Shown: piece after piece, positions 8,599 to 17,862 of the stretch
How positions within the stretch are numbered: the first letter of the stretch is position 1
How the letters are laid out: each line of letters opens with the position of its first letter
Assembly: GCA_025351165.1 (NCBI GenBank)
Contig: JANXWK010000034.1
Coordinates: forward strand, 1-63,872
Source of the DNA: Hyphomicrobiales bacterium
GTDB lineage: Bacteria > Pseudomonadota > Alphaproteobacteria > Rhizobiales > Beijerinckiaceae
Length of the DNA: 63,872 nt
Reading direction: 5' to 3'
The notes under the pieces: generated by a model
What the model was told of the DNA's origin: nothing
Seen by the model: only the letters and a program-made list of their open reading frames with translations
Database searches by the model: none
Made by a program: the position numbers and the translations under genes

Positions 8599-9159
8599 TT
8601 ATTTCGTCGAAGCTGTAGGCAATGCCGTAGGATTGTCCGAAAGCGAGCGCAGATAAGCAACAAGATCAGCGCGCTGTACCGGATCTTTCATGCCATTATA
8701 TCCCATTTTTGTACCAGCTGCATATCCTTTTGGATTTGCAATAAAAGCATCAAGATTATCATATGTCCACTTACCCCCTTTGCCCCCCATATCTGTAAGA
8801 GAAGCAGAATAGGCAAATCCGGCAGCTACTGCCTGTTGACGTTCAACAACGCCCCAAAGTGCAGGCCCCGTCCCATTACCACCACCTTTTTCAAATTTGT
8901 GACAGGCTGTACACGCTTTTGCAGCACCCATACCCTTTGTAACATCAGCTTTAGCCAACCGTGTCGCAATAGGTTCTACAGCACTTGCTTTTTCAGGCCC
9001 TGCATTTGCAGCAACTGGCTCAGGTACATTAATGACATAGCCAGGTGTGTGCGGCTTTTCTGCTTTGAAAAGAGATTGGGAGGCAAATCCAAGACCCATT
9101 GTAAAGACTAGAGTTCCAAGAACTGCACCAGCGATCTTGTTAAATTCAAACGAGTCCAT
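8599..9159 (-). CDS. Membrane-anchored c-type cytochrome
   Basis: A 186-residue class I cytochrome c. An uncleaved N-terminal helix (about residues 10-30) anchors the protein. The haem-binding motif CTACH spans residues 83-87, and the axial methionine is in GTKMGYNGM. The layout, with an N-terminal anchor, a Pro/Ala linker and a mitochondrial-type cytochrome domain, matches CycM/cytochrome c552 of rhizobia, which carries electrons from the bc1 complex to terminal oxidases. It is divergently placed relative to kdsB, as in several relatives. The haem would be delivered through the Ccm system, part of which (ccmA, ccmB) is encoded at about 55.9-57.1 kb. Confidence 0.92.
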   Translation of the reverse strand: MDSFEFNKIAGAVLGTLVFTMGLGFASQSLFKAEKPHTPGYVINVPEPVAANAGPEKASAVEPIATRLAKADVTKGMGAAKACTACHKFEKGGGNGTGPALWGVVERQQAVAAGFAYSASLTDMGGKGGKWTYDNLDAFIANPKGYAAGTKMGYNGMKDPVQRADLVAYLRSLSDNPTALPTASTK

Positions 9160-9314
9160 TTTATTCCTCAGTAGATTTCAGACGTGTTTTGTGTGTGCAT
9201 GACAGCGATTGCACCTCTTGGCTTCAAATAGCCGCTTTGCAGAGGAAAAAGCAAGTCGTATAGAGAAAAATAACGCAAGCTTAATGCCGCATCAACGTAA
9301 GGTTCTTTAGCATA

Positions 9315-10055
9315 ATGTCTGATCCTCTTATTATTATACCGGCCCGAATGAGCGCTACCCGCCTTCCTGGTAAGCCCTTGGCAGATATACATGGCGAACC
9401 TATGATTGTGCATGTCTGGCGCAGGGCTATGGAAACGGGGATAGGAAATGTCCTGGTTGCAGCTGATACGCCCGAAATTGTTAAGGTCATTGAAAAGGCT
9501 GGTGGACAGGCTGTAATGACAAGCTCGCATCATATGTCTGGATCAGACCGTATTTATGAGGCTCTCATGGAGTTTGATCCTAACGGCCACCACGATATAA
9601 TCGTCAATATTCAAGGTGATCTGCCAACACTTGATCCCAAAAGTGTTGCTGCTTCAATTTTACCACTGGCAGACGAAGCGGTAGACATGACAACATTATG
9701 CGCTTTGATTACACAAGATGAAGAGCGCTCAAATCCCAATGTGGTAAAGCTGATTGGATCGCACATAACCCCTACACGCCTGAAAGCGCTTTATTTTACA
9801 AGAGCAACGGCCCCGTGGGGTGAAGGGCCGCTTTATCACCATATTGGGCTTTATGCCTATCGCAGGCGGATTTTAGAAAAGTTTATCAATTTAAAACCTT
9901 CAACACTTGAACTGCGTGAGAAACTTGAGCAGTTGAGAGCATTGGAGGCTGGTATAAGGATTGATGCAGTAATTGTAGATACTGTGCCCCTTGGCGTTGA
10001 CACGATGGAAGACTTAATGAGGGCAAGACAAATTTTAAGCCCTCACTCTAATTAA
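9315..10055 (+). CDS. kdsB: 3-deoxy-manno-octulosonate cytidylyltransferase KdsB
   Basis: A 246-residue CMP-Kdo synthetase, which activates Kdo with CTP for lipopolysaccharide inner-core synthesis. The nucleotide-binding start [19 protein letters not shown] is clear, followed by [34 protein letters not shown] and the C-terminal [15 protein letters not shown]. Length is normal for the family. It has its own upstream region shared divergently with the cytochrome c gene and converges on ctpA. Confidence 0.96.
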   Translation: MSDPLIIIPARMSATRLPGKPLADIHGEPMIVHVWRRAMETGIGNVLVAADTPEIVKVIEKAGGQAVMTSSHHMSGSDRIYEALMEFDPNGHHDIIVNIQGDLPTLDPKSVAASILPLADEAVDMTTLCALITQDEERSNPNVVKLIGSHITPTRLKALYFTRATAPWGEGPLYHHIGLYAYRRRILEKFINLKPSTLELREKLEQLRALEAGIRIDAVIVDTVPLGVDTMEDLMRARQILSPHSN

Positions 10056-10056
10056 A

Positions 10057-10092
10057 AAAGGCTCATGATTTTAAAATTTAAAGCCTTTAATG
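10057..10092. terminator. Probable bidirectional terminator between kdsB and ctpA
   Basis: The arms AAAGGCT (10057-10063) and AGCCTTT (10082-10088) form a hairpin flanked by an A run on the left and Ts on the right, in the gap between the convergent kdsB and ctpA genes. Confidence 0.6.
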
Positions 10093-10100
10093 TAGTCAGC

Positions 10101-11552
10101 CTATTTCTTATCAGTTTCAGGTTTTTTGTCAGATTCTGGCTTCTTTTCTATTTCCATAGGAGCAGGGGCAGGTTGCATAGCAGGGGCAGTTACTGCCTCT
10201 GGTACTTTAGAAAGAGGTGCTTCTACTTTTTTCTCCTGTTTGGCTTCTACAACCTTTGGCTCAACTTTTCGCGTACCCCGCAATATTTCTAGCGCAGCAA
10301 TAAGTTGTTTGTCTTTAGCTGTATCAGAGGGAACGTAGGCAGATGAACCTGTCTCTTCCTTACCCTTATTGACTTCAATATGACCTTTTAGCGATGCCTC
10401 GCCTTTGGTCTCGTCCTTGCCTTTGAGATCATCTGGAATATCTTGAAGAACAATCATGTCAGGTGTAATGCCCTGCCCCTGGATAGAACGACCAGATGGG
10501 GTGTAATACAGCTGCGTGGTTAATTTTAAAGCGCCATTCTCACGCAATGGAATAATGGTCTGCACTGATCCTTTGCCAAAAGAGCGCGTCCCAATGATTG
10601 TTGCACGTTTATGATCCTGCAATGCGCCTGCAACAATCTCTGATGCCGAGGCAGAACCACCATTAACCATAACTATGATTGGCTTGCCTTTGGTCAGATC
10701 GCCCTGTGGCCGCGCTGATATACGGGTTGTTTCCTCGGCTGTGCGACCACGGGTTGATACAATCTCGCCTCTGTCAAGAAACGTGTTTGAGACTGAAACA
10801 GCCTGATCAAGCAAGCCGCCAGGATTATTGCGTAAATCAATGATATACCCCTTCACTTTATCTTTGCCAATTTCAGCAGTCAACTTTTCAAGGTTCTTCT
10901 GCAGATTTTCTGATGTATGTTCATTAAATGATGACACACGAAGATAGGCTATGTCATCACCTTCCTTGCGGGCACGCACAATCTGCGGACGAATTGTATC
11001 CCGAACAAGCTTGATATCAATCATGTCCTTGTTTGGGCCACGTTGAACGGTTAAAGTTACAGGCGCTCCAACGACACCGCGCATCTTTTCAACTGCTGAA
11101 TTAAGTGGTAGCCCCTGAATGGGATTTGTGTCTATTTTAACAATATAGTCGCCTGCAAGTATTCCCGCTCTTGAAGCTGGTGTATCTTCAATGGGGTATA
11201 CAACTTTTAGCAACCCGTCTTCCATCGTAACTTCTATGCCAAGACCACCAAACTCTCCTTTGGTAGTAACCTGCATGTCTTTAAAGGATTTTGGATCAAG
11301 ATAGGCGGAATGAGGATCAAGGGAAGACAACATACCGTTAATGGCAGAATCAATCAGCTTGGCTTCGTCTGGTTTTTCAACGTAATCTGCGCGGACTTTT
11401 TCAAAAATATCGCCAAAAAGAGTTAATTTCCGATAAATATCACCAGAGGCGGCAATAGCCGCGCCCCCAGAAATTCCCTGCATCTGCGCACCAATAATAA
11501 CTGTGCCTGCACCAAAAACTGCACCAAGAAGGAGAAGAGAGAGCTTGCGCAT
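10101..11552 (-). CDS. ctpA: S41 family C-terminal processing peptidase CtpA
   Basis: A 483-residue periplasmic serine protease of the carboxy-terminal processing family. A signal/anchor segment (residues 1-30) is followed by a PDZ domain (about 90-170, with GGLGIEVTMEDGLLKVV) and the S41 catalytic core. The Ser-Lys dyad lies in VNGGSASASEIVAGAL and RSFGKGSVQTI. The C-terminal ~100 residues are a low-complexity Lys/Glu/Pro tail. Such proteases trim periplasmic proteins and, in several bacteria, control peptidoglycan hydrolases. Its ATG shares one base with the envC stop codon (TAATG), so the two are translationally coupled. Confidence 0.93.
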   Translation of the reverse strand: MRKLSLLLLGAVFGAGTVIIGAQMQGISGGAAIAASGDIYRKLTLFGDIFEKVRADYVEKPDEAKLIDSAINGMLSSLDPHSAYLDPKSFKDMQVTTKGEFGGLGIEVTMEDGLLKVVYPIEDTPASRAGILAGDYIVKIDTNPIQGLPLNSAVEKMRGVVGAPVTLTVQRGPNKDMIDIKLVRDTIRPQIVRARKEGDDIAYLRVSSFNEHTSENLQKNLEKLTAEIGKDKVKGYIIDLRNNPGGLLDQAVSVSNTFLDRGEIVSTRGRTAEETTRISARPQGDLTKGKPIIVMVNGGSASASEIVAGALQDHKRATIIGTRSFGKGSVQTIIPLRENGALKLTTQLYYTPSGRSIQGQGITPDMIVLQDIPDDLKGKDETKGEASLKGHIEVNKGKEETGSSAYVPSDTAKDKQLIAALEILRGTRKVEPKVVEAKQEKKVEAPLSKVPEAVTAPAMQPAPAPMEIEKKPESDKKPETDKK

Positions 11553-12874
11553 TAACCACGTGCCTTTTCATTTTGTAGCTGACCCCACCACGGGCGCGAA
11601 TCTATTGCTTGTCCATCTTTGCGAAGTTCTATGTAAAGCGCCGAAGCTTTCTCAGACAAATCACTTTTGGATGACGTTTGCTGTTTACGAGACATAACCG
11701 CTATTGGCTCACCTGCAAGAACAAATTGACCAATTTCAACTAATGTATGATCTATTCCGATAAATACAATGTGATAGCCGCCACCTGTGTTAATAATTAA
11801 CACCTGACCATAAGATCTGTAAGGTCCAGAAAACGCAACCCAGCCATCTGACGGCGCAGATAATATGGCACCAGATGGTGGCATAATAGTGATGCCTTTC
11901 TCGGTGCCGCCATAACCATCGCTTGATCCGTAGGTTTTAACTACATCTCCTGCCGCTGGAAGTGCAAGACTTCCCCTTAATTCTGCAAAGGCAATTTTCG
12001 GTGCAAGACGGGCTGCATCTTTAAAGGCATCATCGCGCGCAACTCCATTACCAGGCAAGGGCACAAGTCTGGCAGCCTCTGCAGCTTTGGCAGCTCCGGT
12101 AATATCTGTTTCCATACGCATAATGAGATCTTTTAAAGTTAAAACCTCCTTTGCAAGACTTGTAATTCTCGCGCGCTCATCCCGGAGTTTCTGCTCTGAT
12201 ATTTCAATCTGGCTTTGACGCGAAGACACAAGGATTGTTAATCTCTCTCGCTCAGAACTTGCATTTTGTTTTTCTTTTGCCAGATTTTCACGTTCGGCAG
12301 CCTGATTTTTTTGGTTTGTATTTAGTGTGTCCAGATCGCTTACCAATATCTCTACATCACGTCGTAAACCAGGCAGCACATCTCCAAGCAAAATGGATGC
12401 TCTTAAAGCTGCCAGAATATCATCTGGACGCACAAAAACAGCAGGTGGCGGTTTACGGCCCATACGCTGAAGAGCGACCAGCACTTCAATCATCACATCT
12501 TTTCTAGCTTCTAGCGAAGTTTTTAAGACAGCAGCATTTTTTTCAAGATCATCAAGTTTAAGTTCCACTGCATTTAAACGCCCGTCTATGACACGGATCC
12601 GCGTTGTCGTATCTATAAGGTCCTTGTTGAGCTTGGCGCGATCGCCTTTTAGATTTTCAACCTGTTTTAAAACCTGTTGCCTTTGCTCATCGCTTTGATG
12701 TATTTGTCCTTCAATACTGCGAAGATCTGCTTCACGCTTTTCTTTTTCCTGAATACGGACTTCAGATTTTGAAGTCGGTTTTTCAAATGCAGGCTTTCCA
12801 GGTATAGGTTTTTCTTCCGCCATGATCGGCGTAGAACACATAAAAAGAAGCATTATATAGCGAAAAAGTAGCAT
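11552..12874 (-). CDS. envC: EnvC-type murein hydrolase activator (M23 fold, degenerate)
   Basis: A 440-residue exported protein. A signal peptide (about residues 1-19, ending near MAEE) leads into a long coiled coil (about 35-270, heptad-rich with QVENLKGDRAKLNKDL) and a C-terminal LytM/M23 domain (about 320-435). The positions normally holding the zinc ligands are replaced: KGITIMPPSGA stands where HxGxD is expected and ALYIELRKDG where HxH is expected. This fits EnvC proteins, which activate amidases rather than cut peptidoglycan. It is coupled to ctpA, a conserved Hyphomicrobiales pairing, and is read divergently from the DUF3108 gene. Confidence 0.9.
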   Translation of the reverse strand: MLLFRYIMLLFMCSTPIMAEEKPIPGKPAFEKPTSKSEVRIQEKEKREADLRSIEGQIHQSDEQRQQVLKQVENLKGDRAKLNKDLIDTTTRIRVIDGRLNAVELKLDDLEKNAAVLKTSLEARKDVMIEVLVALQRMGRKPPPAVFVRPDDILAALRASILLGDVLPGLRRDVEILVSDLDTLNTNQKNQAAERENLAKEKQNASSERERLTILVSSRQSQIEISEQKLRDERARITSLAKEVLTLKDLIMRMETDITGAAKAAEAARLVPLPGNGVARDDAFKDAARLAPKIAFAELRGSLALPAAGDVVKTYGSSDGYGGTEKGITIMPPSGAILSAPSDGWVAFSGPYRSYGQVLIINTGGGYHIVFIGIDHTLVEIGQFVLAGEPIAVMSRKQQTSSKSDLSEKASALYIELRKDGQAIDSRPWWGQLQNEKARG

Positions 12875-13011
12875 CTGTAGTCTTTTGCAATGAATTGGGT
12901 AACTTTGTCAAAAGAGATATATAAAGATCATTTTAAAGTTTTCGTGAAAGATTTTTTATTTTGTCTAGATTTCATTAACCCTATTCATGGTTCAGTCAGA
13001 CCTTAGCTTGT

Positions 13012-13812
13012 ATGAGTGTATTTACCATGAAAAAGTTCATTACCCCTTTAGTTTTTGTTGTGTCTGCCTTGACGGGCAATTTAAACGCGCAGGCAGAAAC
13101 GCTTGAGATGAGATATCGTATTTCGCTAGCAGGCTTATCGCTTGGCACTGCAAGTATGAATGGAGCAATTTCTCCTTTGAACTATCAGCTGAATATTGGA
13201 GCAAAACTCCAGGGCCTTGTTGGCCTTGTCCTTAGTGGGAGCGGTGCCGCACAAGGAAGTGGTACAATTGCAAAAGGTAAACCCTCTTCAAATGGGTACT
13301 CGCTCTCTGCCAATAATTCTAGCATGACACGCACCATTCAGATGGCAATTGCTAATATGAGCGTTGGACAGGTTGCGGTTGATCCTCCTTTTGAGGAACA
13401 TCCAGATCGGGTACCACTCAGTTCAACAACAAAGAAAGGTATTGTGGATCCAATTGGAGCCTTGGTCATGCCAGCGTCTGGCAATCCCTTGGATCCTTCC
13501 CAATGCAACCGTACATTGCCTGTTTTTGATAGTTTTCAGAGATTTGATGTAACGCTTAGCTATATTGGAACAAGAAATGTAAGCATACGCGGCTATCAAG
13601 GGCCAGTCTTGATGTGTGCGGCAAGATATACCCCCATTGCAGGACATCGTCCAACACGCAAGCAAACAGTGTTCATGGAAAATAATAAAGAGATGAGCGC
13701 GTGGCTTATGCCAGTGGGTGAAACGGGCGTGCTTTTGCCATTCCGCATTTCAGTTAAAACACAGATTGGAACCTCTGTAATAGAGGCCGATGCTGTAAAT
13801 GTCATTAAATAA
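13012..13812 (+). CDS. DUF3108 family exported protein
   Basis: A 266-residue protein with a signal peptide (cleavage likely after NLNAQA, near residue 29). The mature part begins LEMRYRISLAGLSLGTASMNG, typical of the DUF3108 domain (PF11306), a predicted beta-rich periplasmic domain related to lipid-binding folds. The function is unknown. ATG at 13027 (MKKFITPLVF) would give a cleaner signal peptide than 13012. The gene is followed within 10 bp by the end of the oppositely oriented tRNA-Gln. Confidence 0.82.
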   Translation: MSVFTMKKFITPLVFVVSALTGNLNAQAETLEMRYRISLAGLSLGTASMNGAISPLNYQLNIGAKLQGLVGLVLSGSGAAQGSGTIAKGKPSSNGYSLSANNSSMTRTIQMAIANMSVGQVAVDPPFEEHPDRVPLSSTTKKGIVDPIGALVMPASGNPLDPSQCNRTLPVFDSFQRFDVTLSYIGTRNVSIRGYQGPVLMCAARYTPIAGHRPTRKQTVFMENNKEMSAWLMPVGETGVLLPFRISVKTQIGTSVIEADAVNVIK

Positions 13813-13821
13813 GCTTGATAT

Positions 13822-13895
13822 TGGCTGGGGAACCTGGATTCGAACCAAGATTGACGGAGTCAGAGTCCGCAGTTCTACCGTTGAACTATTCCCCA
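13822..13895 (-). tRNA. tRNA-Gln (CTG anticodon)
   Basis: A complete 74-nt cloverleaf including an encoded CCA. The acceptor TGGGGAA pairs with TTCCCCA, with the U1-A72 pair typical of bacterial tRNA-Gln. The anticodon stem GCGGA/TCCGT encloses the loop CTCTGAC, giving anticodon CTG (reads CAG). The T loop is TTCGAAT. On the + strand it spans the end of the DUF3108 gene to the polyketide synthase leader. Confidence 0.95.
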
Positions 13896-14016
13896 GTAGC
13901 ATTTTTAAATACTAAATGCTGCATGATCAGCCCTCACATACGTGCGTATGACTATAGCGTCAAGTTGCGTTTTGAAAACACACTGAATTTAGCGTTTTAT
14001 GGTCAAGCAGGCTTCT

Positions 14017-14042
14017 GGAACAAAGTCCACCAAGTGAATGTT
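14017..14042 (+). promoter_or_regulatory. EcfG-type general stress promoter, type III PKS operon
   Basis: GGAAC (14017-14021), a 17-bp spacer and TGTT (14039-14042) match the published EcfG consensus GGAAC-N16/17-CGTT with one mismatch. The ATG of the polyketide synthase gene lies 73 bp after the -10 element. The match is visual and untested. Confidence 0.55.
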
Positions 14043-14114
14043 TGTTTTATGCTTTCAAAGCGCTTGTTTCAAAGCCCTTGGCAGAATTTTTAAAACAGGG
14101 TTAGGCTTTTTTAT

Positions 14115-15167
14115 ATGCATAATAGTGTCAAGCTTGTTTCAATCTCTACTGTTGTTCCAGACAATATTATTGAGCAGAAAGAGGTCGCGATTGCCTCACA
14201 TCAATATTTTTCAGGTAGATTTAACAATTACGAGCGCATTGCGCGGGTTTTTGAAAATTCTGGCATTCGCAAACGACATTCGATTCGTCCTTTGGAATGG
14301 TACGTCCAGCCACTAGGCTGGAAAGAGCGAGGAAACGCCTACATTGAAGGGGCCACCAAACTTTTTATCAAGGCTGCGCAAAAAGCTTTGGATAATGCTG
14401 GTTTGAAAGCTGCAAATGTCGACACAATTGTTACTGTATCATCCACTGGAATAGCAACACCCAGCCTGGATGCACGAGCTGCTGATACTATGGGGTTTAG
14501 GGCTGATATTGAGCGTATACCCGTTTTTGGGCTTGGATGTGCAGGAGGTGTAACAGGCATGTCCATAGCTGCACGGCTTGCACAATCACGGCCTGATAGT
14601 GTTGTACTGCTTGTTGCGGTTGAGCTTTGCACATTAGCTTTTCGTATGGATGAACTAACAAAAGCCAATATTGTGGCAACAGCAATTTTTGCAGATGGTG
14701 CAGCAGCCTGTATATTTAGAACGCAAGAGACAGGATTGGCAGAATATGAAATAGGCGGACAGCATACATGGCCCCGCACACTGGATATTATGGGCTGGAG
14801 TATTGATCCTCAAGGATTTGGTGTGATTTTTGACCGTGCAATTCCCCCTTTTGCGCGAGAGCATTTTTTATCAGCCATTACTTCTATTTTAGCTCATCAC
14901 AACATCAGCCTTGAGGATATAGACAGGTTTGTCTGCCACCCAGGCGGCTCAAAAGTGATTGATTCACTTGAATATGCTTTGTCGCTTGATGAGGGAACAC
15001 TAAATCACGAGCGTAATGTCCTGTCTGATTATGGAAACATGTCTGCGCCTACAGCTTTGTTTGTGCTTGAACGTGCCATCCAGTCTGGACTGCCCAAAAG
15101 GACTTTGATAACAGCTCTTGGCCCAGGTTTTACGGCTACCTGTGTTTCATTAAAGAGTGCGACATGA
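14115..15167 (+). CDS. Type III polyketide synthase (chalcone/stilbene synthase family)
   Basis: A 350-residue thiolase-fold polyketide synthase. The catalytic triad is complete: Cys142 in VFGLGCAGG, His275 in FVCHPGG and Asn308 in DYGNMSAPT. Such enzymes condense an acyl-CoA starter with malonyl-CoA units to make pyrones, resorcinols or phloroglucinols. A methyltransferase of the isoprenylcysteine carboxyl methyltransferase family follows with a 4-bp ATGA overlap, the same order as bpsA-bpsB of Bacillus subtilis, where long-chain alkylpyrones are made and O-methylated. An MFS exporter follows. I infer a membrane-associated or exported alkylpyrone or alkylresorcinol methyl ether. No strong ribosome binding site precedes ATG 14115. 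Confidence 0.9.
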   Translation: MHNSVKLVSISTVVPDNIIEQKEVAIASHQYFSGRFNNYERIARVFENSGIRKRHSIRPLEWYVQPLGWKERGNAYIEGATKLFIKAAQKALDNAGLKAANVDTIVTVSSTGIATPSLDARAADTMGFRADIERIPVFGLGCAGGVTGMSIAARLAQSRPDSVVLLVAVELCTLAFRMDELTKANIVATAIFADGAAACIFRTQETGLAEYEIGGQHTWPRTLDIMGWSIDPQGFGVIFDRAIPPFAREHFLSAITSILAHHNISLEDIDRFVCHPGGSKVIDSLEYALSLDEGTLNHERNVLSDYGNMSAPTALFVLERAIQSGLPKRTLITALGPGFTATCVSLKSAT

Positions 15168-15667
15168 CTGGTAGTCTGCTGTTGCTGTTATTTGTTACGC
15201 TGGAACGACTTGGCGAATTATGGCTAGCCAGACACAATACCGCAAAGCTTCTTGAAAAAGGTGCGTTTGAAGTAGCGTCAGCTCATTACCCGGTCATTGT
15301 TATTCTGCATGCATCATGGCTGATAGGATTATGGTGGTTTGCCTTTAATCACTTAATTGATGGTTTTTGGCTGTTTTTGTTTGCTCTTCTTCAAATTCTG
15401 CGTTTATGGACTTTAACCACCTTGGGAGCACGTTGGACAACACGCATCGTTATTTTACCAAATGCATCACTTGTTAAAAAAGGCCCTTACAGGTTTTTAT
15501 CGCATCCCAATTATGCTGTCGTGATAGGCGAGATCGCTGTTTTACCACTTTGTTTTAATCTGCCTTATTTTGCCATTATATTTTCTGTTTTAAATGCCAT
15601 GATTTTGGTCATCCGTATAAAGGCAGAGAACATGGCATTACGTGAAATCTGTAATGAGACCAGATAA
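15164..15667 (+). CDS. Isoprenylcysteine carboxyl methyltransferase-family protein (BpsB-like)
   Basis: A 167-residue integral membrane methyltransferase of the ICMT fold. Several hydrophobic helices precede the conserved C-terminal SAM-binding region KKGPYRFLSHPNYAVVIGE, the RxxxHPxY signature of the family. Bacteria rarely prenylate proteins, and members encoded beside type III polyketide synthases methylate the polyketide hydroxyl groups (BpsB precedent). The start overlaps the synthase stop by 4 bp and the end overlaps the MFS gene, indicating one transcript. Confidence 0.88.
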   Translation: MTGSLLLLLFVTLERLGELWLARHNTAKLLEKGAFEVASAHYPVIVILHASWLIGLWWFAFNHLIDGFWLFLFALLQILRLWTLTTLGARWTTRIVILPNASLVKKGPYRFLSHPNYAVVIGEIAVLPLCFNLPYFAIIFSVLNAMILVIRIKAENMALREICNETR

Positions 15668-17210
15668 TGTAAAACATTTGGATATTCGTGCCTGGGTCGG
15701 GTTTGCTGCCATGTGCCTCGGCATGTTCATGGCAATATTGGATGTCCAGATTGTAGCTACATCACTGCCCACAATTCAATCTACTTTGGATATTCAGCCA
15801 GACCAGATGAGTTGGGTTCAAACAGCATATCTAATCGCAGAAGTCATTGCCATTCCCTTGACTGGCGTTTTAACCCGTATTTTTGGAATGCGCCTGCTCT
15901 TTGTGTTGGCGATAACAGGCTTTAGTCTTGCATCTTTTGGGTGTGCGCTAAGCGAAGACTTTTCAATGTTGGTTTTCTGGAGGGTCATACAGGGATTTTT
16001 TGGTGGCACACTTATTCCTGGCGTATTTTCCGCAGTATTTATTTTGTTTCCAGTTGGCAAACAGTCAATTGCAACGACCATAGCTGGTGTGCTTGCTGTT
16101 TTTGCTCCCACTATAGGGCCTGTCATTGGGGGGTGGATAACGGAAACATTTTCCTGGAAATGGCTGTTTTTGGTTAATATTGCTCCTGGCATTTTATCTG
16201 CTGTGTGTGCTTTGCTGTTTTTACAAAGATCAAACATCACATGGAAGCATGCCAGAAAAATTAATGTGTTCGATCTTGGCCTAATGGCACTTTTATTATC
16301 CTTTTTTATTCTTGGCCTTAAAGAAGCCCCACAAAATGGTTGGGCATCCTCCAAGGTCAGTTTGCTGATAGGGGCAACCTTTTTACTTGCTGTGATATTT
16401 ATCCGAAAAACTAGATTATCAGCCAATCCGATAGTTGATCTTCATTTTTTTAAAGACAGAAATTTTACAATTGGCTGTATTTTGAGTTTTGTACTTGGTA
16501 TTGGTCTTTTTGGATCAGTCTATATGATGCCTGTTTTTCTAGCTTTTGTGCGAGGACATAATGCACTGGAAATAGGGAAAATAATGCTGGTAACAGGCAT
16601 TGTTCAGCTGGTAATGGCTCCAATTGCAGTTTTTCTGGGGCAGCGTGTAAGTGCTAAAGCTTTAACAGGTGTAGGTTTTCTAGGTTTTGCAATTGGTCTT
16701 TATCTAAGTTCAATGCAAACACCCCAAACAGACTATGCTGAAATGTTTTGGCCACAAGTTTTACGGGGGCTGGCAATTATGTTCTGCCTACTGCCCCCTA
16801 TACGTATGGCATTGGGAGAACTTGATAAAGTTCATGTACCAGATGCAAGTGGACTTTTTAACCTAATGAGGAATTTGGGCGGTGCTATAGGTTTGGCACT
16901 TATTGATACAGTTATTTATATTCGTTCAGAGGTGCATTCAAACTTTATTATTAATCAGATTAAACTGGGTGATGCTAAAACTTTACAATTCATAGGAGCT
17001 TTGGTGGATAATGCCTCACAATCTGCAATAAGTAACCAGCAGGATCCATCCTTGTCGACAAATGCGCTTCTTCAGCCCCTTATTGAGAAGGCAGCCTTAA
17101 CAATGGCTCTTAATGAGGCATGGTTCATGGTGTCCGCTTTAACAATTTTATCTCTTCTAACTCTGTTTTTGTTAAAAAAATCAACTCTATCAGTCAAAAA
17201 AATACCTTAA
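15654..17210 (+). CDS. DHA2 family MFS transporter (EmrB/QacA type)
   Basis: A 14-helix drug:H+ antiporter of about 518 residues. The start MRPDNVKHLDIRAWVGF and the motif AMCLGMFMAILDVQIVATSLPTIQ (helix 1, with the D and the LPTI signature of DHA2 exporters) are typical of EmrB. Motif A-like residues and the loop PVIGGWITETFSWKWLFLVN (motif C region) are also visible. ATG 15654 is preferred; GTG 15642 in the same frame would add four residues. Third gene of the polyketide operon and the likely exporter of its product. No EmrA-type adaptor is present, so outer-membrane passage would need another system. Confidence 0.9.
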   Translation: MRPDNVKHLDIRAWVGFAAMCLGMFMAILDVQIVATSLPTIQSTLDIQPDQMSWVQTAYLIAEVIAIPLTGVLTRIFGMRLLFVLAITGFSLASFGCALSEDFSMLVFWRVIQGFFGGTLIPGVFSAVFILFPVGKQSIATTIAGVLAVFAPTIGPVIGGWITETFSWKWLFLVNIAPGILSAVCALLFLQRSNITWKHARKINVFDLGLMALLLSFFILGLKEAPQNGWASSKVSLLIGATFLLAVIFIRKTRLSANPIVDLHFFKDRNFTIGCILSFVLGIGLFGSVYMMPVFLAFVRGHNALEIGKIMLVTGIVQLVMAPIAVFLGQRVSAKALTGVGFLGFAIGLYLSSMQTPQTDYAEMFWPQVLRGLAIMFCLLPPIRMALGELDKVHVPDASGLFNLMRNLGGAIGLALIDTVIYIRSEVHSNFIINQIKLGDAKTLQFIGALVDNASQSAISNQQDPSLSTNALLQPLIEKAALTMALNEAWFMVSALTILSLLTLFLLKKSTLSVKKIP

Positions 17211-17212
17211 AA

Positions 17213-17238
17213 GGAACAAAATCCAGCATTCAATGGTT
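17213..17238 (+). promoter_or_regulatory. EcfG-type general stress promoter, DUF992 gene
   Basis: GGAAC (17213-17217), a 17-bp spacer and GGTT (17235-17238) match the EcfG consensus with one mismatch in the first base of the -10 element. The ATG of the DUF992 gene is 36 bp downstream, a normal leader length. The element starts 3 bp after the stop codon of the MFS gene. Confidence 0.5.
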
Positions 17239-17273
17239 GTCCAACCATGTGTAAGTAAATCATGGAGATATAA

Positions 17274-17762
17274 ATGTATTTTGGTAAACTTATTGCCGCC
17301 TCACTCATTGCAGTTCCTGCGGCCTTTTCAACGCTTCCATCATTTTCCCAGGAAATGACCAAAGTAGGTACATTGCGCTGCGATGTTTCTGCTGGAATTG
17401 GTCTGATTATAACATCAAATAAACAGGTTTCGTGCACATTTCAACCAAACCGTGGAAGACGTGAAACTTATGTTGGTAACATACGTAGTTTTGGCCTGGA
17501 TATTGGTGTAACCACAAAAGGCGTTCTAGTATGGGGAGTTGTATCTCAAATCAGGCGTCCAACAATTGGGGCACTTGCAGGTGACTATGTTGGTCCATCA
17601 GCTGAAATAACGGCTGGTGCTGGTATAGGTGCCAATGCCCTGTTTGGTGGATCAAACAAGGCATTTTCTCTACAACCGCTTTCAATTAGCGGACAGTTAG
17701 GTGCAAATTTAGCTGCTGGAGTATCTAAGCTTACTTTGTTAAGTACAAATCGTAGACGCTAA
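17274..17762 (+). CDS. DUF992 family exported protein
   Basis: A 162-residue protein with a signal peptide (cleavage near SFSQ, residue 25). The mature part fits DUF992 (PF06186): GTLRCDVSAGIGLIITSNKQVSCTF, then an alanine/glycine-rich repeat-like region with YVGPSAEITAGAGIGANALFGG and a C-terminal LQPLSISGQLGANLAAG. The family is common in Hyphomicrobiales and has no assigned function; the glycine-rich beta-type pattern suggests a periplasmic or outer-surface location. It is preceded by a candidate stress promoter and followed by an L,D-transpeptidase gene. Confidence 0.85.
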   Translation: MYFGKLIAASLIAVPAAFSTLPSFSQEMTKVGTLRCDVSAGIGLIITSNKQVSCTFQPNRGRRETYVGNIRSFGLDIGVTTKGVLVWGVVSQIRRPTIGALAGDYVGPSAEITAGAGIGANALFGGSNKAFSLQPLSISGQLGANLAAGVSKLTLLSTNRRR

Positions 17763-17862
17763 TCTTAACATTTTAAAAAATGTAAAGGGCAGTCAATTTT
17801 GATTGTCTTTTACGTATAAATCCTTTTGTAGAAATACGTATAAAATTAAAAAGTTTGATTAA

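Noticed and set aside
11552-12874. EnvC-like protein as an active M23 endopeptidase
   Set aside because: The histidine and aspartate positions that hold zinc are replaced, which fits an activator instead of an enzyme.
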